Below the pieces are notes generated by a model that ran no database searches, was not told the DNA's origin, and saw only the letters and a program-made list of their open reading frames with translations. Shown here one piece after another: positions 1 through 6,730 of a stretch of DNA of 8,612 nt (positions are counted from its first letter, which is position 1; the number at the start of each line of letters is the position of its first letter). Made by a program: the position numbers and the translations under genes. Source of the DNA: Christensenella sp. UBA7707 (GTDB taxonomy: Bacteria; Bacillota; Clostridia; Christensenellales; CAG-138); contig DLFZ01000193.1 of NCBI GenBank assembly GCA_002482435.1, positions 391 through 9,002 of the forward strand, in the 5' to 3' direction.

Positions 1-315
1 GCAGACGGCGGTGCGCTTGGACACGGCGCTTTTATGCTGACGCTTTTGATGGCCATCTGTCCCCATACGGAGCTTATTTGCACCTCCAAAGACGGAAGCG
101 CCTCACGCGAGGTGCGATCCTTGCTTCAAAAAAGCGCCGCCAGCAACCTTACGGTTCTCGTAAAAACCGAGGGCAACGCAGGCACGCTTTCGCGCCTTGC
201 ACCCTTCACCCTCGCTTACACGGTGCCGAAAACGGGTGCAAACTATTACGTATGCCGCAACGGCAGCTGCAAAACGCCTGTGGGTTCGGCAGAGGAAGCG
301 GAAAAGCTTTTATAA
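1..315 (+). CDS. C-terminal part of a YyaL/DUF255-type (thioredoxin-like plus glycosidase-like fold) protein, 5' end outside window
   Basis: The frame is open from the first base and gives 104 residues before the TAA at 313-315. The start lies upstream of the window. The tail carries YYVCRNGSCKTPV followed by an acidic stretch and EEAEKLL. A CxNxxCxxPV motif close to the C-terminus is typical of the YyaL/spermatogenesis-associated protein 20 family (DUF255). Those proteins are usually about 600-700 residues, with an N-terminal thioredoxin-like domain and an (alpha/alpha)-barrel domain. Only the extreme end is visible here, so neither catalytic domain can be checked, and the biochemical role of the family is not well established. 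The gene converges on the minus-strand gene ending at 400, and a hairpin at 345-375 separates them. The family call rests on the tail motif and overall resemblance as I remember them. Confidence 0.72.
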   Translation, partial: ADGGALGHGAFMLTLLMAICPHTELICTSKDGSASREVRSLLQKSAASNLTVLVKTEGNAGTLSRLAPFTLAYTVPKTGANYYVCRNGSCKTPVGSAEEAEKLL

Positions 316-344
316 ACGCATACACAATTTTACCCTTAACCAAC

Positions 345-375
345 AAATGCTCCCGCGGCCATCGCGAGAGCATTT
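345..375. terminator. Bidirectional terminator-like hairpin between convergent genes
   Basis: AAATGCTC (345-352) pairs perfectly with GAGCATTT (368-375). After one mismatch, an inner CGCG/CGCG stem (354-357 with 363-366) closes a five-base GCCAT loop. The stem ends in A/T pairs, giving a short T run on either strand. It sits 30 bases after the plus-strand stop and 25 bases beyond the minus-strand stop at 400, as expected for a shared terminator. The T tracts are short, so efficiency is uncertain. Confidence 0.7.
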
Positions 376-399
376 CTTATGAGCGTGCGGCAAAGCGAT

Positions 400-1361
400 T
401 CAGGTGCCGTACGGGTAACCGTCCAAAAGCGCAAGTGCTTCCTTGCGGATGCGGGGAAGCTTGCCCTTCCATTGCACAGCGTCGCCTGCATAAGCGCACC
501 CAAAAATTTTTTCCGACAAATTCTTTATGATGAGATACGCGGCGCAGCTATGCGTGTTGTTCGGGTTGTCGGCGCAGGCTTCCGCCAATAGGTATAGAAA
601 AGCTTTGAAGTTTGCCACATAAATCAGTTCTACAAGCTTTGCCCTGTATTCAAGGTGCATGGAAGAAATACTAGGGAATTGCCTCATATCCTCTACATGC
701 TGCGCCTCATGCTTTAAAAATCGAACACGAAAGCTCGAGTTGAGCACTCCGCCCGCATAAAGCTTTTTGATGCAGCAAAGCGTGCCATCCTTCGCCGCCC
801 AACCTCCGGTGCCGATTTTATCAAAGGAAAGGAACGCCATCCAGCTTCGGCTTACAAGCCCGTCATCATGTTTACCGTATAGCGCGTTACCGTATGAGGA
901 AGCTTCACGCGATAGGTAGTGGGAACCGTTTTCTTCCAAATGTAGGGGCCAAGGTATCCTTGTGTGTCGTTGCCAAGATATTGGTAGCCCTCGCCTACTA
1001 CAGCCCGTTCGAGCCGTTTTTCTATGACCTCATCCCAGAATTCATTCTGCTGCTGTACGGTATCGAGCGCCTGCACGGGGATTTCGAACATGTCTGCAAA
1101 CCGGAGGCACAGCTCTTTCCGTGCATCTTCGGTGCTTTCTCCCTGCCAGAAGACTTGACGGTAATACGCCTGAAACGCAACGTCGATTTTATGAATCACA
1201 GCGTTCGTGGTGCGTGTCACGGGTTTGCCATCCCGAAAGACGCGCATGTACTTTTTGACCAGATTGCGTTTGGAGGGAAATCTTTGAAGATACGCTACGG
1301 CCTCGCGTACCTTTCCCCGAGAAATATAGCCATAATACTCCTTTTTATCGTATCGCTCCAA
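400..1361 (-). pseudogene. Frameshifted gene for an HExxH-containing protein of unknown function
   Basis: Two overlapping minus-strand frames look like one gene broken by a single missing base. The first part starts at a TTG (1361-1359) preceded by GGGGAAGG and reads YYGYISRG, then a central section ending YTVNMMTGL and a TAA at 854-852. The second part continues in the other frame as DGLVSRSWMAFLSF down to the TGA at 402-400. Restoring one base near 864-870, for instance ATGATGGAC instead of ATGATGAC, gives a continuous protein of about 320 residues. The second half contains HEAQH at 697-711 with a glutamate 16 residues beyond it (HLEYRAKLVEL), a zincin-like metallopeptidase arrangement. I recall similar uncharacterised Firmicute proteins with YGYISxG near the start and LLKHEAQH later, in which both halves are one chain. 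No classical X_XXY_YYZ slippery heptamer is seen at the junction, so a disabling mutation or sequencing error is likelier than programmed frameshifting. Substrate is unknown. Confidence 0.72.
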
Positions 1362-1461
1362 TGCCTTCCCCGTGATTTATCCCCCCATTCGTTTTTCGTC
1401 TGTACCCATTCAAAAGCCGTGCGCGCGCCGCCTCTGCCGCATTGCGTACGAGAATGTTCAT
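1345..1461 (-). CDS. Possible 38-residue small ORF overlapping the start of the HExxH gene
   Basis: An ATG at 1461-1459 opens a 38-codon frame beginning MNILVRNAAEAARARLLNG. It is rich in basic residues and ends at a TAA (1347-1345) that lies inside the next gene, 15 bases past that gene's TTG start. The overlap would allow translational coupling. No Shine-Dalgarno sequence is visible before the ATG (preceding bases GTTGCAA), I do not recognise the peptide, and a frame of this length can arise by chance. It is listed because nothing else explains this stretch. Confidence 0.15.
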   Translation of the reverse strand: MNILVRNAAEAARARLLNGYRRKTNGGINHGEGIGAIR

Positions 1462-1670
1462 TTGCAACACGATGTCCCGATCACCTTATTGATCTTCCCG
1501 ATGCTTCGCCTTGTTGATCCCCGCCAATGTGCCAAAGAACCCTTCCATGCGCGCTGCCGCGTTTGGCGCTTTCCTTCGCGGAGCCACTCGCTCGTCACAC
1601 GCTTTTTTGACAAGCCGCAGCCCTCCGCATATTGCGGAGGGCCGAAACGGCTGGTTTCCCTGTAACAGCT
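1372..1670. other. About 300-base stretch without a convincing gene
   Basis: This lies between the TTG start of the broken HExxH gene and the stop of the chemotaxis gene. It holds the strong hairpin at 1613-1652 and the weak 38-residue frame at 1345-1461. Several short overlapping frames exist on both strands, such as a 62-codon minus-strand frame starting inside the chemotaxis gene's last codon region, but none has a ribosome binding site or recognisable protein character. It should contain the promoter of the HExxH gene, but I could not pick one out. Decayed coding sequence or an intergenic repeat element are both possible. Confidence 0.4.
1613..1652. repeat. Strong long hairpin downstream of the chemotaxis gene
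   Basis: GCCCTCCGCA (1620-1629) and TGCGGAGGGC (1633-1642) form a perfect ten-pair stem with a TAT loop. A second outer stem, AGCCG (1613-1617) with CGGCT (1648-1652), extends it across a small asymmetric interior loop. It lies about 20 bases past the TAA of the minus-strand chemotaxis gene, so it probably forms at the 3' end of that transcript. Neither strand has a clear T run directly after the stem. It is therefore not a textbook intrinsic terminator and may instead be an RNA-stabilising structure or a dispersed palindromic repeat. Confidence 0.65.
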
Positions 1671-3446
1671 TCAATACTTGCCGAAATCGCTTCCAAACGA
1701 CGGAGCTTTTTCCTTTTGCGTCTGTTTGTAGGCGCTTGCGCCGCGTTTTTGCACGGCAGGTGCTTCTGCCGCGTCGGAAAGCGTGAAGCGGTTTACCTTT
1801 TCCTTCAAAAGCTGTGCCTGTGCGCTCAGCTCCTCGCTTGCGGCCGCCGCTTCCTCGGCTGTGGCGGAATTCGTTTGTACCACCTGCGACATCTGCTCGA
1901 TGCCGCGGTTTACCTGCGCAATGGCCGTCGCTTGGTCGTTTGACGCGGCGGCAATGTCCCCCACGAGGCGCGCCGCGTTTTCTACCGCTTCTACAATGCC
2001 CTTAAGCTCTTGAGCGGTTTGGTTGGCGATTTTCGTGCCCGCTTCCGTCTTTTTCACCGAGCCTTCGATGAGCACGGTCGTTTCATTCGCTGCCTGCGCG
2101 CTCTTTCCTGCAAGGTTTCTTACCTCCTCCGCTACTACAGCAAAGCCCTTGCCGTGTACACCCGCGCGTGCCGCTTCCACCGCCGCGTTGAGCGCAAGGA
2201 TGTTCGTTTGGAAGGCGATCTCGTCGATCACCCTAATGATCTTTGAAATATCCTCCGATGCCTCATTGATCGCCTTCATCGCCTGCTGCAACGTTTCCAT
2301 CTGCCCGCTGCCGCGCTTGGCGTTTTCTTTTGCGGACCCCGAAAGCTCGCTTGCGCGGTTGGCTTTCACGGCGTTGTCCCGCGTTTGCATGGCGATGGCC
2401 GTGATCGAGGCCGTAAGCTCCTCAATGGAGCTTGCCTGCTCGGTCGCGCCCTGCGAAATGGCCTGGCTGCCGTCGGATACCTGCCTAGTGCCCGCCGCCA
2501 CCTGCTCGGCGGCGGTGTTGATGTCCGAAAGCACGGCGTTGAGCGCCGAAGCGATGCTGTTGATGGAGTTTTTCATCTGCACGAAGTCGCCCTTGAATTC
2601 CGAAGTGACCCGCGCGCGAAGGTTGCCGGCGGAAACCTCCGCAAGAACCGTTGCGACCTCCGCCATATACGAACGAATGCTTGCTACGCTTTCAAGAAGC
2701 TTTCCGGCAATGGCGCTTAGGATGGCGTGCGCCTCCTTCGTATCCGCATCGGCCTCCGGCATCTCTACCGTAAGGTTCAGTTCGCCCTCGGCCAGGCTAT
2801 CCATGCTTGCTAAAAGCGCATGCACGCCTTCTTCCATATAAAGCGCCTGTTTTTCCTGTACGCGGCTCGATGCCTGAAGCTTGTCGAAGGTATGACGCTG
2901 TTCGTCTTTGCTTTTTTCCGCACCGGCAAGCACCGCTCGCGCCCATTTTGTAAGAAAGAAAAGCGTAATCGTTTCAAAGTTGACCATAAGAAAAATGGAG
3001 AGGAAATAAGCAATGTTGTTTTCGGCTCCAAGCAGGTGATCCGGCCGCAGAAGGTATGCAGCAATCAGAAGAACATCCACGATTCCGCCGAAAACGAGCA
3101 CGAGCTTTTTGTCAAAATAAAGCGCCGCTACAACGATGGACATACATACCATGTAATGCGGGGTAAGCATGTAGGAGTTCATCATGACCACCGCAAACAC
3201 CGCGAGGGTTGGTATTAACGGCATCAGAAGCGACTTTAGGAAGCGGTTGAACTTCAGAAAGTACACAAGCGTTACCAAGGCACCTACCGCCAACGCTTCC
3301 CCCGCAACGATAAATTCGTTCCCGAACCGCTTGACAAACGATTGCACGATGATCATCACGACCATCGCAAGAATGACAAGAAGCGCCACAAAGTCCACAC
3401 GCTTCAAATCGTAACCATCGTTTGCCGCCCGCTTCTGCTTTTCCAT
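1671..3446 (-). CDS. Methyl-accepting chemotaxis protein with six-helix membrane domain
   Basis: This 591-residue receptor should relay a sensed signal to CheA/CheW and flagellar control. Residues 17-37, 46-64, 72-91, 95-113, 114-134 and 145-166 form about six hydrophobic segments with only short loops, so there is no large extracellular ligand domain of the usual Cache or four-helix type. Residues about 205-305 look like one or two HAMP-type linkers (DSLAEGELN, then [11 protein letters not shown]). The rest is the coiled-coil signalling domain. Its conserved hairpin tip reads [20 protein letters not shown] at 408-427, followed by [19 protein letters not shown], which matches the family almost perfectly. 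Glutamine/glutamate-rich helices on either side are the likely methylation regions. No NWETF-like CheR tether is present at the C-terminus. The ATG at 3446 follows GAAGGAAACGAC, a good ribosome binding site. A sigma-28-like promoter lies about 50-75 bases upstream. No other chemotaxis gene is adjacent. The ligand is unknown. Confidence 0.95.
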   Translation of the reverse strand: MEKQKRAANDGYDLKRVDFVALLVILAMVVMIIVQSFVKRFGNEFIVAGEALAVGALVTLVYFLKFNRFLKSLLMPLIPTLAVFAVVMMNSYMLTPHYMVCMSIVVAALYFDKKLVLVFGGIVDVLLIAAYLLRPDHLLGAENNIAYFLSIFLMVNFETITLFFLTKWARAVLAGAEKSKDEQRHTFDKLQASSRVQEKQALYMEEGVHALLASMDSLAEGELNLTVEMPEADADTKEAHAILSAIAGKLLESVASIRSYMAEVATVLAEVSAGNLRARVTSEFKGDFVQMKNSINSIASALNAVLSDINTAAEQVAAGTRQVSDGSQAISQGATEQASSIEELTASITAIAMQTRDNAVKANRASELSGSAKENAKRGSGQMETLQQAMKAINEASEDISKIIRVIDEIAFQTNILALNAAVEAARAGVHGKGFAVVAEEVRNLAGKSAQAANETTVLIEGSVKKTEAGTKIANQTAQELKGIVEAVENAARLVGDIAAASNDQATAIAQVNRGIEQMSQVVQTNSATAEEAAAASEELSAQAQLLKEKVNRFTLSDAAEAPAVQKRGASAYKQTQKEKAPSFGSDFGKY

Positions 3447-3494
3447 GTCGTTTCCTTCTTTCCGGCGAATTTTTATAAGTTCCCTTACATTTTA

Positions 3495-3521
3495 AAATCG
3501 GCTTTTTTCAACTTTTGTTAA
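3495..3521 (-). promoter_or_regulatory. Candidate sigma-28 (SigD/FliA-type) promoter for the chemotaxis gene
   Basis: On the minus strand, TTAA (3521-3518) is followed after exactly 15 bases by GCCGATTT (3502-3495). The motility sigma factor consensus is roughly TAAA-N15-GCCGATAA. The -10 element matches six of eight positions, including the whole GCCGAT core, and the -35 is one base off. It lies between the upstream gene's terminator and the ATG at 3446, leaving a leader of about 40 bases that contains the ribosome binding site. I found no equally good sigma-A promoter in this gap. A receptor gene is the expected target of this sigma factor. Confidence 0.55.
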
Positions 3522-3534
3522 GCTGCAAACAAAC

Positions 3535-3560
3535 AAAAAGCGCGGTTTCCCGCGCTTTTT
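3535..3560. terminator. Strong bidirectional intrinsic terminator after the SPFH gene
   Basis: AAAAAGCGCGG (3535-3545) pairs perfectly over eleven bases with CCGCGCTTTTT (3550-3560) around a TTTC loop. On the minus strand the T run continues into GTTTGTTTGC; on the plus strand one more T follows. It lies about 40 bases past the TAA of the minus-strand SPFH gene and insulates the chemotaxis gene's own promoter from it. Confidence 0.9.
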
Positions 3561-3597
3561 TGATAAAATCGAGCCTTTTTTTACAAAATGGTTTGAA

Positions 3598-4872
3598 TTA
3601 CTGTTTCTCGCCGCAGTCGGGGCAGAATTTCGCGTTTTGCTCGAGCGCGTGCCCGCACTTTTTACATGCGTTGGCCTCGGGACGCTTTGCGCCGCAGCTT
3701 GGGCAGAATTTCGCGTTTTGCTCGTTCTCCTTGCCGCAGGAACACTTCCAAGATGCGGTTTCGGGCTTCTTCGCGCCGCACTCGGCGCAGAACTTCGCAT
3801 CGGCCTTGTTGGCTTGCCCGCAAGCGCACTTCCAAGTGGCCGTTTCTTGCGGCGCGCTCTTTTCCGCTGCGTTATGAAGCTGCGTCTGGTTGGCCTGCGA
3901 AAACGCCGCGCCTACGCCGCCCGCGCCCTGCAGCCCTACGCCAACGCCCACGAAACCGGCCATGGAGCCCGCGCTGTTGCTGCCTGCCGCCTCGATGCCG
4001 CGTGCAATGGAACCTTGCACATAGCCTTCGCGCACACCCGGATCGCCAAGCATGGCGCCCTGGTTGCGCATGTTGATGAGTTTTTGAGATTCCTCGTCGT
4101 AGGAAATGCTGCCAATACCGACGGAGAGAACTTCCATGCCGCGGCGCTGCTTCCATTCCTCGTCGAGCGCCTCGCTCATGTATTTGCTAAGCTCCCGGCC
4201 CTTGCTGACCACAAAGGAGATGCGCTCGCCGTCCGCGGAAAGCCTGTTGACGGCGGCGGCAAGCCCTTCGAGGAACTCGTTGAGGTACTGCTCGTTGATT
4301 TCTGTAATATCCACGCGGCCGGCGTTTCTTGGAACCGCCTCCTGATAGAACTTGATGGGGTCGGTGATCTTGATGGAGTAGGTGCCGAACGCCCTCAAAA
4401 ACAGCTCGCTGTTGTAGAAATTGTCAAAGTAGTTCACGGGGTTGCGCGTGCCGAACTTGATGCCCTTGATCTCCTGCAGGTTGATGAAAAACACCTTCTG
4501 TTTTGAGGAAGGCACGCCGCCGTATTTGAAACGCGAGAAGGTTTCCTTTACCGTTTCGCCAAGCTTGCCCGAAAACAGCGAAGGCAGCGAGGAATGATCC
4601 ACTTTATAGTAACCTGGCTCGGCGGTATAGTCCACTACCTTGCCGCCGTCCACAAGCATCATAAACTGGTTGTCGTATACGTGGATGATAGAGCCGTTGG
4701 ATACGGTGTCCTCCGTGCCCTTGGTGTTGGAGCTGCGCCTATCGCCCTGCCGCACCGTGACGCCGGTGGTGAACACGGTGGTGTCGCTCATATCGTTGGG
4801 TTCGAGCACCTCGAGCCATTGGTCGGCAAGCCCTCCGCCTATCGCACCCGCGATTGCCTTGATGATACCCAT
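3598..4872 (-). CDS. SPFH-domain protein with three C-terminal zinc ribbons (YdjI-like)
   Basis: I choose the ATG at 4872-4870 (MGIIKAIAG) because GGAGG lies six bases before it. The in-frame ATG 18 bases further upstream would place that site inside the coding region. The product has 424 residues. MGIIKAIAGAIGGGLADQWL is typical of the YdjI-like branch of the SPFH (stomatin/prohibitin/flotillin) superfamily, often annotated as virion core protein-like. The SPFH-like region spans about residues 20-275, including the AFGTYSIKITDP segment. A glycine/alanine-rich linker (295-345) follows. Three zinc ribbons come last: C349/C351-C362/C365, C377/C379-C390/C393 and C403/C406-C417/C420. SPFH proteins assemble on membranes, and this branch in Bacillus has been linked to membrane-stress responses; the exact job here is inference. 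No PspA-like or NfeD-like partner is adjacent. It has its own candidate promoter and a strong terminator, so it is probably monocistronic. Confidence 0.9.
   Translation of the reverse strand: MGIIKAIAGAIGGGLADQWLEVLEPNDMSDTTVFTTGVTVRQGDRRSSNTKGTEDTVSNGSIIHVYDNQFMMLVDGGKVVDYTAEPGYYKVDHSSLPSLFSGKLGETVKETFSRFKYGGVPSSKQKVFFINLQEIKGIKFGTRNPVNYFDNFYNSELFLRAFGTYSIKITDPIKFYQEAVPRNAGRVDITEINEQYLNEFLEGLAAAVNRLSADGERISFVVSKGRELSKYMSEALDEEWKQRRGMEVLSVGIGSISYDEESQKLINMRNQGAMLGDPGVREGYVQGSIARGIEAAGSNSAGSMAGFVGVGVGLQGAGGVGAAFSQANQTQLHNAAEKSAPQETATWKCACGQANKADAKFCAECGAKKPETASWKCSCGKENEQNAKFCPSCGAKRPEANACKKCGHALEQNAKFCPDCGEKQ
3620..3724 (-). repeat. Direct repeat pair encoding the second and third zinc ribbons
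   Basis: An identical 24-base segment occurs at 3620-3643 and 3701-3724, exactly 81 bases (27 codons) apart. Seven further bases, GCCGCAG at 3610-3616 and 3691-3697, match at the same spacing. Both copies encode EQNAKFCP(S/D)CG in the same frame. A more diverged third copy lies around 3775-3800. Identity at the DNA level suggests recent tandem duplication or gene conversion of ribbon units. Confidence 0.85.
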
Positions 4873-4931
4873 ACCATACCTCCAATTCATAGGATGCGCC
4901 GTTTCTTCCGCCGCACAATTTCTTTTGATTC

Positions 4932-4960
4932 AGTGTATTACAAATTCCCTAAAATTACAA
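4932..4960 (-). promoter_or_regulatory. Candidate sigma-A promoter for the SPFH gene
   Basis: On the minus strand, TTGTAA (4960-4955) and TACACT (4937-4932) are separated by 17 bases. Each hexamer matches the sigma-A consensus at four of six positions with ideal spacing. It is about 60 bases upstream of the ATG at 4872. The assignment is by pattern only. Confidence 0.4.
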
Positions 4961-5026
4961 CGCCCGCAGGCGCAGCAGGTGCTTACCGATAAGCCAAAAA
5001 CCGATTTGCGAAAAATGTGTTTTTGT

Positions 5027-5055
5027 TTATCAAGTCCTTTTTGATGACATACAAT
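5027..5055 (+). promoter_or_regulatory. Candidate sigma-A promoter for the NCS2 permease
   Basis: TTATCA (5027-5032) and TACAAT (5050-5055) are spaced by 17 bases. The -10 hexamer matches five of six consensus positions and the -35 four of six. The start of translation is about 115 bases downstream, leaving a leader with two small hairpins. By pattern only. Confidence 0.4.
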
Positions 5056-5174
5056 GGAAAATTCAGAGTCGGTCTACGGCTCGCTTTGTATGAAAACCCT
5101 TTTTTTCAGGAATCATTTCATCAAGCGGCTACAAAGTAGATCAGTTTTGGCATGCGAAAGGAGTTGGACGCATT

Positions 5175-6506
5175 TTGGAAAAGCGTCAGAAGAACGCCAA
5201 TCAGGCGCTGTTTGAACTCAACGGAAAACCCAGCTGGGGCGCGTCGGCGCCACAGGCGCTGCAGCATGTGCTCGCAATGCTCGTAGGCAACATTACCCCG
5301 CCCATCCTCGTAGCGCAGCTTTTGGGGCTGCCGGAACCCGACAAAATCCTTTTGATGCAGGCCGCAATGCTCATCGGCGGCATTACCACTTTGCTTCAGC
5401 TGTTTCCGGTTCTCGGGTTTGGCATGGGGCTTCCCAATGTAATGGGCGTGGCGTTTGCGTACATGCCGATTCTTACCGCCATCGGCGTTTCCCACGGTAT
5501 TTCCGCCATTTTCGGCTCGCAGCTTGTGGCGGCGTTCGCTTCGATCTTCATCGGCATGCTCATGGGCAGAATACGCAAGTTCTTTCCACCCATCGTGAGC
5601 GGAACGGTGGTTTTGAGCATCGGCCTTTCGCTTTACAGCACGGCCATCACCTACATGGCAGGCGGCAGCGCCACAGCCGATAATTTTGGCGATCCGAAGT
5701 TTTGGCTCATCGCGATTGTGGTACTCGCTGTAACGCTTGCGTGTAACTTCTTTGGCAAGGGCTACGTTAAGGTTTCGGGGATGCTCATCGGCATCGTGGT
5801 AGGTTACGCGCTTTCGTTGGCACTGGGCGGCATTATAAAGTATGAGAGCGTGAAAATCGCCTCATGGGTCGCGCTCCCGCAGGTATTCAAGTGGGGTCTC
5901 ACCTTCCCGCCCGCGGCCATCATTTCCATGATCCTCATGTACATCGTGCAGGCGGTACAAACCATCGGCGACGTTTCCTCAACAGCCATCGGTGCCTTCA
6001 ACCGTGAGGCAACCGACAGGGAGCTTGGCGGTGCGATCAAGGGTCAGGGTATCTGCGGCATGCTGGGCGCATGCATCGGCGGCTTGCCGACCGATCCGTA
6101 CAGCCAAAACGTTGGCTTGATTGTAACCACGAAAGTCGTCGCCAAGCGCGTTTTTGTGCTGGTTGGGCTTGTGATGATCATCGCCGGCCTGTGTCCGAAA
6201 TTCGGCGCGGTGATGACCACCATCCCCTATCCGGTTCTGGGCGGCGCAACAGTAACGGTGTTTGCGGCCATCACCATGAGCGGCATCCAGCTTTTGACGC
6301 AGCAGCCGCTCAATTACCGCAACAAGATGATCGTCGGCATCGCGTTGGCGCTGGGCGTGGGCGTAAGCACCATTTCAAAATCGCTCCAGTTCTTCCCCGA
6401 AACACTACAAAACATCATCGGCAAATCGCCCATTGTGCTTTCGTTCCTAACGGCGTTTTTCCTCAACCTCATTGTCCCTAAGGACGACAGCATTGAAGAG
6501 GACTAA
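5175..6506 (+). CDS. NCS2-family nucleobase (xanthine/uracil/urate type) permease
   Basis: This is a 443-residue polytopic membrane protein, the usual NCS2 length, expected to import a purine or pyrimidine base with a cation. Signature stretches are ALQHVLAMLVGNITPPI (28-44), with the first-helix histidine at H31, and YSQNVGLIVTTKV (309-321), the QN motif (Q311, N312) at the substrate site. Hydrophobic helices fill most of the sequence, roughly from 65 to 430. The eighth-helix motif reads VQTIGD (261-266), so the position that is glutamate in E. coli XanQ (AETVGD) is Q262, while the following aspartate (D266) is kept. The acidic position in the next helix (ADG or AEG in relatives) is Q291 (KGQG). 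I recall other clostridial NCS2 proteins with VQAIGD-like motifs, so this may mark a subgroup rather than a defect. The TTG at 5175 is taken as start; AAAGGAG lies at 5157-5163, and an in-frame ATT at 5172 is an alternative. Substrate cannot be fixed from context. Confidence 0.92.
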   Translation: MEKRQKNANQALFELNGKPSWGASAPQALQHVLAMLVGNITPPILVAQLLGLPEPDKILLMQAAMLIGGITTLLQLFPVLGFGMGLPNVMGVAFAYMPILTAIGVSHGISAIFGSQLVAAFASIFIGMLMGRIRKFFPPIVSGTVVLSIGLSLYSTAITYMAGGSATADNFGDPKFWLIAIVVLAVTLACNFFGKGYVKVSGMLIGIVVGYALSLALGGIIKYESVKIASWVALPQVFKWGLTFPPAAIISMILMYIVQAVQTIGDVSSTAIGAFNREATDRELGGAIKGQGICGMLGACIGGLPTDPYSQNVGLIVTTKVVAKRVFVLVGLVMIIAGLCPKFGAVMTTIPYPVLGGATVTVFAAITMSGIQLLTQQPLNYRNKMIVGIALALGVGVSTISKSLQFFPETLQNIIGKSPIVLSFLTAFFLNLIVPKDDSIEED

Positions 6507-6529
6507 CCGTTTCAAATAAGAGGTCTAAA

Positions 6530-6567
6530 AAACAAGCGTATCCTCCATCCGGACGGTACGCTTGTTT
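6530..6567. terminator. Bidirectional intrinsic terminator after the permease
   Basis: AAACAAGCGTA (6530-6540) pairs perfectly over eleven bases with TACGCTTGTTT (6557-6567), with further partial pairing in the 16-base centre. It starts 24 bases after the permease stop. On the minus strand the stem is followed by a run of Ts (GCTTGTTTTTTAG), so it also suits the small minus-strand gene arriving from the right. Confidence 0.9.
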
Positions 6568-6631
6568 ATAGAAAATGGCAGCGCTGCTGTGCCGTTGCAG
6601 CAATCGGATTTGGGACCGGACGCGGCTCACG

Positions 6632-6730
6632 CTACGCCGAATGCAGCAGGATTGGTACCACGCATAGGGTTAGGAGCATACGCAGCAATTTTTCATAGAT
6701 TCGTTCCTCTCTTTGCTTTAACCGGGCATT
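6632..6730 (-). other. Minus-one-frame continuation of the small cysteine-rich gene after an A7 run
   Basis: In the zero frame, CCG AAA AAA ATG CCC GGT TAA ends the gene. Slipping back one base, or adding one A to the run at 6729-6735, gives CCG AAA AAA AAT GCC and continues for 32 residues to a TAG at 6634-6632. The added residues form a charged helix-like stretch (LKQREERIYEKLL) followed by a hydrophobic segment (LLRMLLTLCVVPILL) that could be a membrane anchor. Possible causes are transcriptional or ribosomal slippage, a true one-base deletion in this strain, or a homopolymer sequencing error. An open frame of this length by chance is also quite possible. Confidence 0.4.

Larger units (their letters stand above)
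4873..5171. other. Divergent intergenic region between the SPFH and permease genes
   Basis: The region holds candidate promoters in both directions and several short palindromes: GCTTACCGATAAGC at 4981-4994, GAGTCG with CGGCTC at 5066-5082, and TGAAAA with TTTTCA at 5091-5108. The permease leader from the candidate promoter would be about 110 bases. I compared it by eye with purine riboswitch consensus segments and saw no match. No small ORF is convincing. Confidence 0.5.

Noticed and set aside
852..870. Programmed -1 frameshifting in the HExxH gene
   Set aside because: The junction lacks an X_XXY_YYZ heptamer or homopolymer run, so a plain one-base loss is the simpler reading.
894..1517. 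207-codon plus-strand frame opposite the broken HExxH gene
   Set aside because: The minus-strand halves contain recognisable motifs. This frame has none and spans the intergenic stretch without a start signal.
2023..2841. 272-codon plus-strand open frame inside the chemotaxis gene
   Set aside because: It is the mirror image of the conserved signalling domain on the minus strand, which is far better supported. The translated product has no recognisable character.
3637..4506. 289-codon plus-strand open frame opposite the SPFH gene
   Set aside because: It is a long shadow frame favoured by GC-rich codons on the other strand. There is no ribosome binding site, and the minus-strand SPFH protein is clear.
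4985..4992. ACCGATAA on the plus strand resembling a sigma-28 -10 element
   Set aside because: No TAAA-like -35 element lies 15 bases upstream. The bases are better explained as part of a short palindrome.
5056..5171. Purine riboswitch upstream of the permease
   Set aside because: The conserved loop and junction segments of the purine aptamer could not be found by eye.
6661..6697. Tiny frame MKNCCVCS on the minus strand with AGAGGAA upstream, just after the small cysteine-rich gene
   Set aside because: The cysteine-rich heptapeptide with a good ribosome binding site is striking. However, it is only eight codons and overlaps the -1 frame continuation, which explains the same bases as well. 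Chance cannot be excluded.
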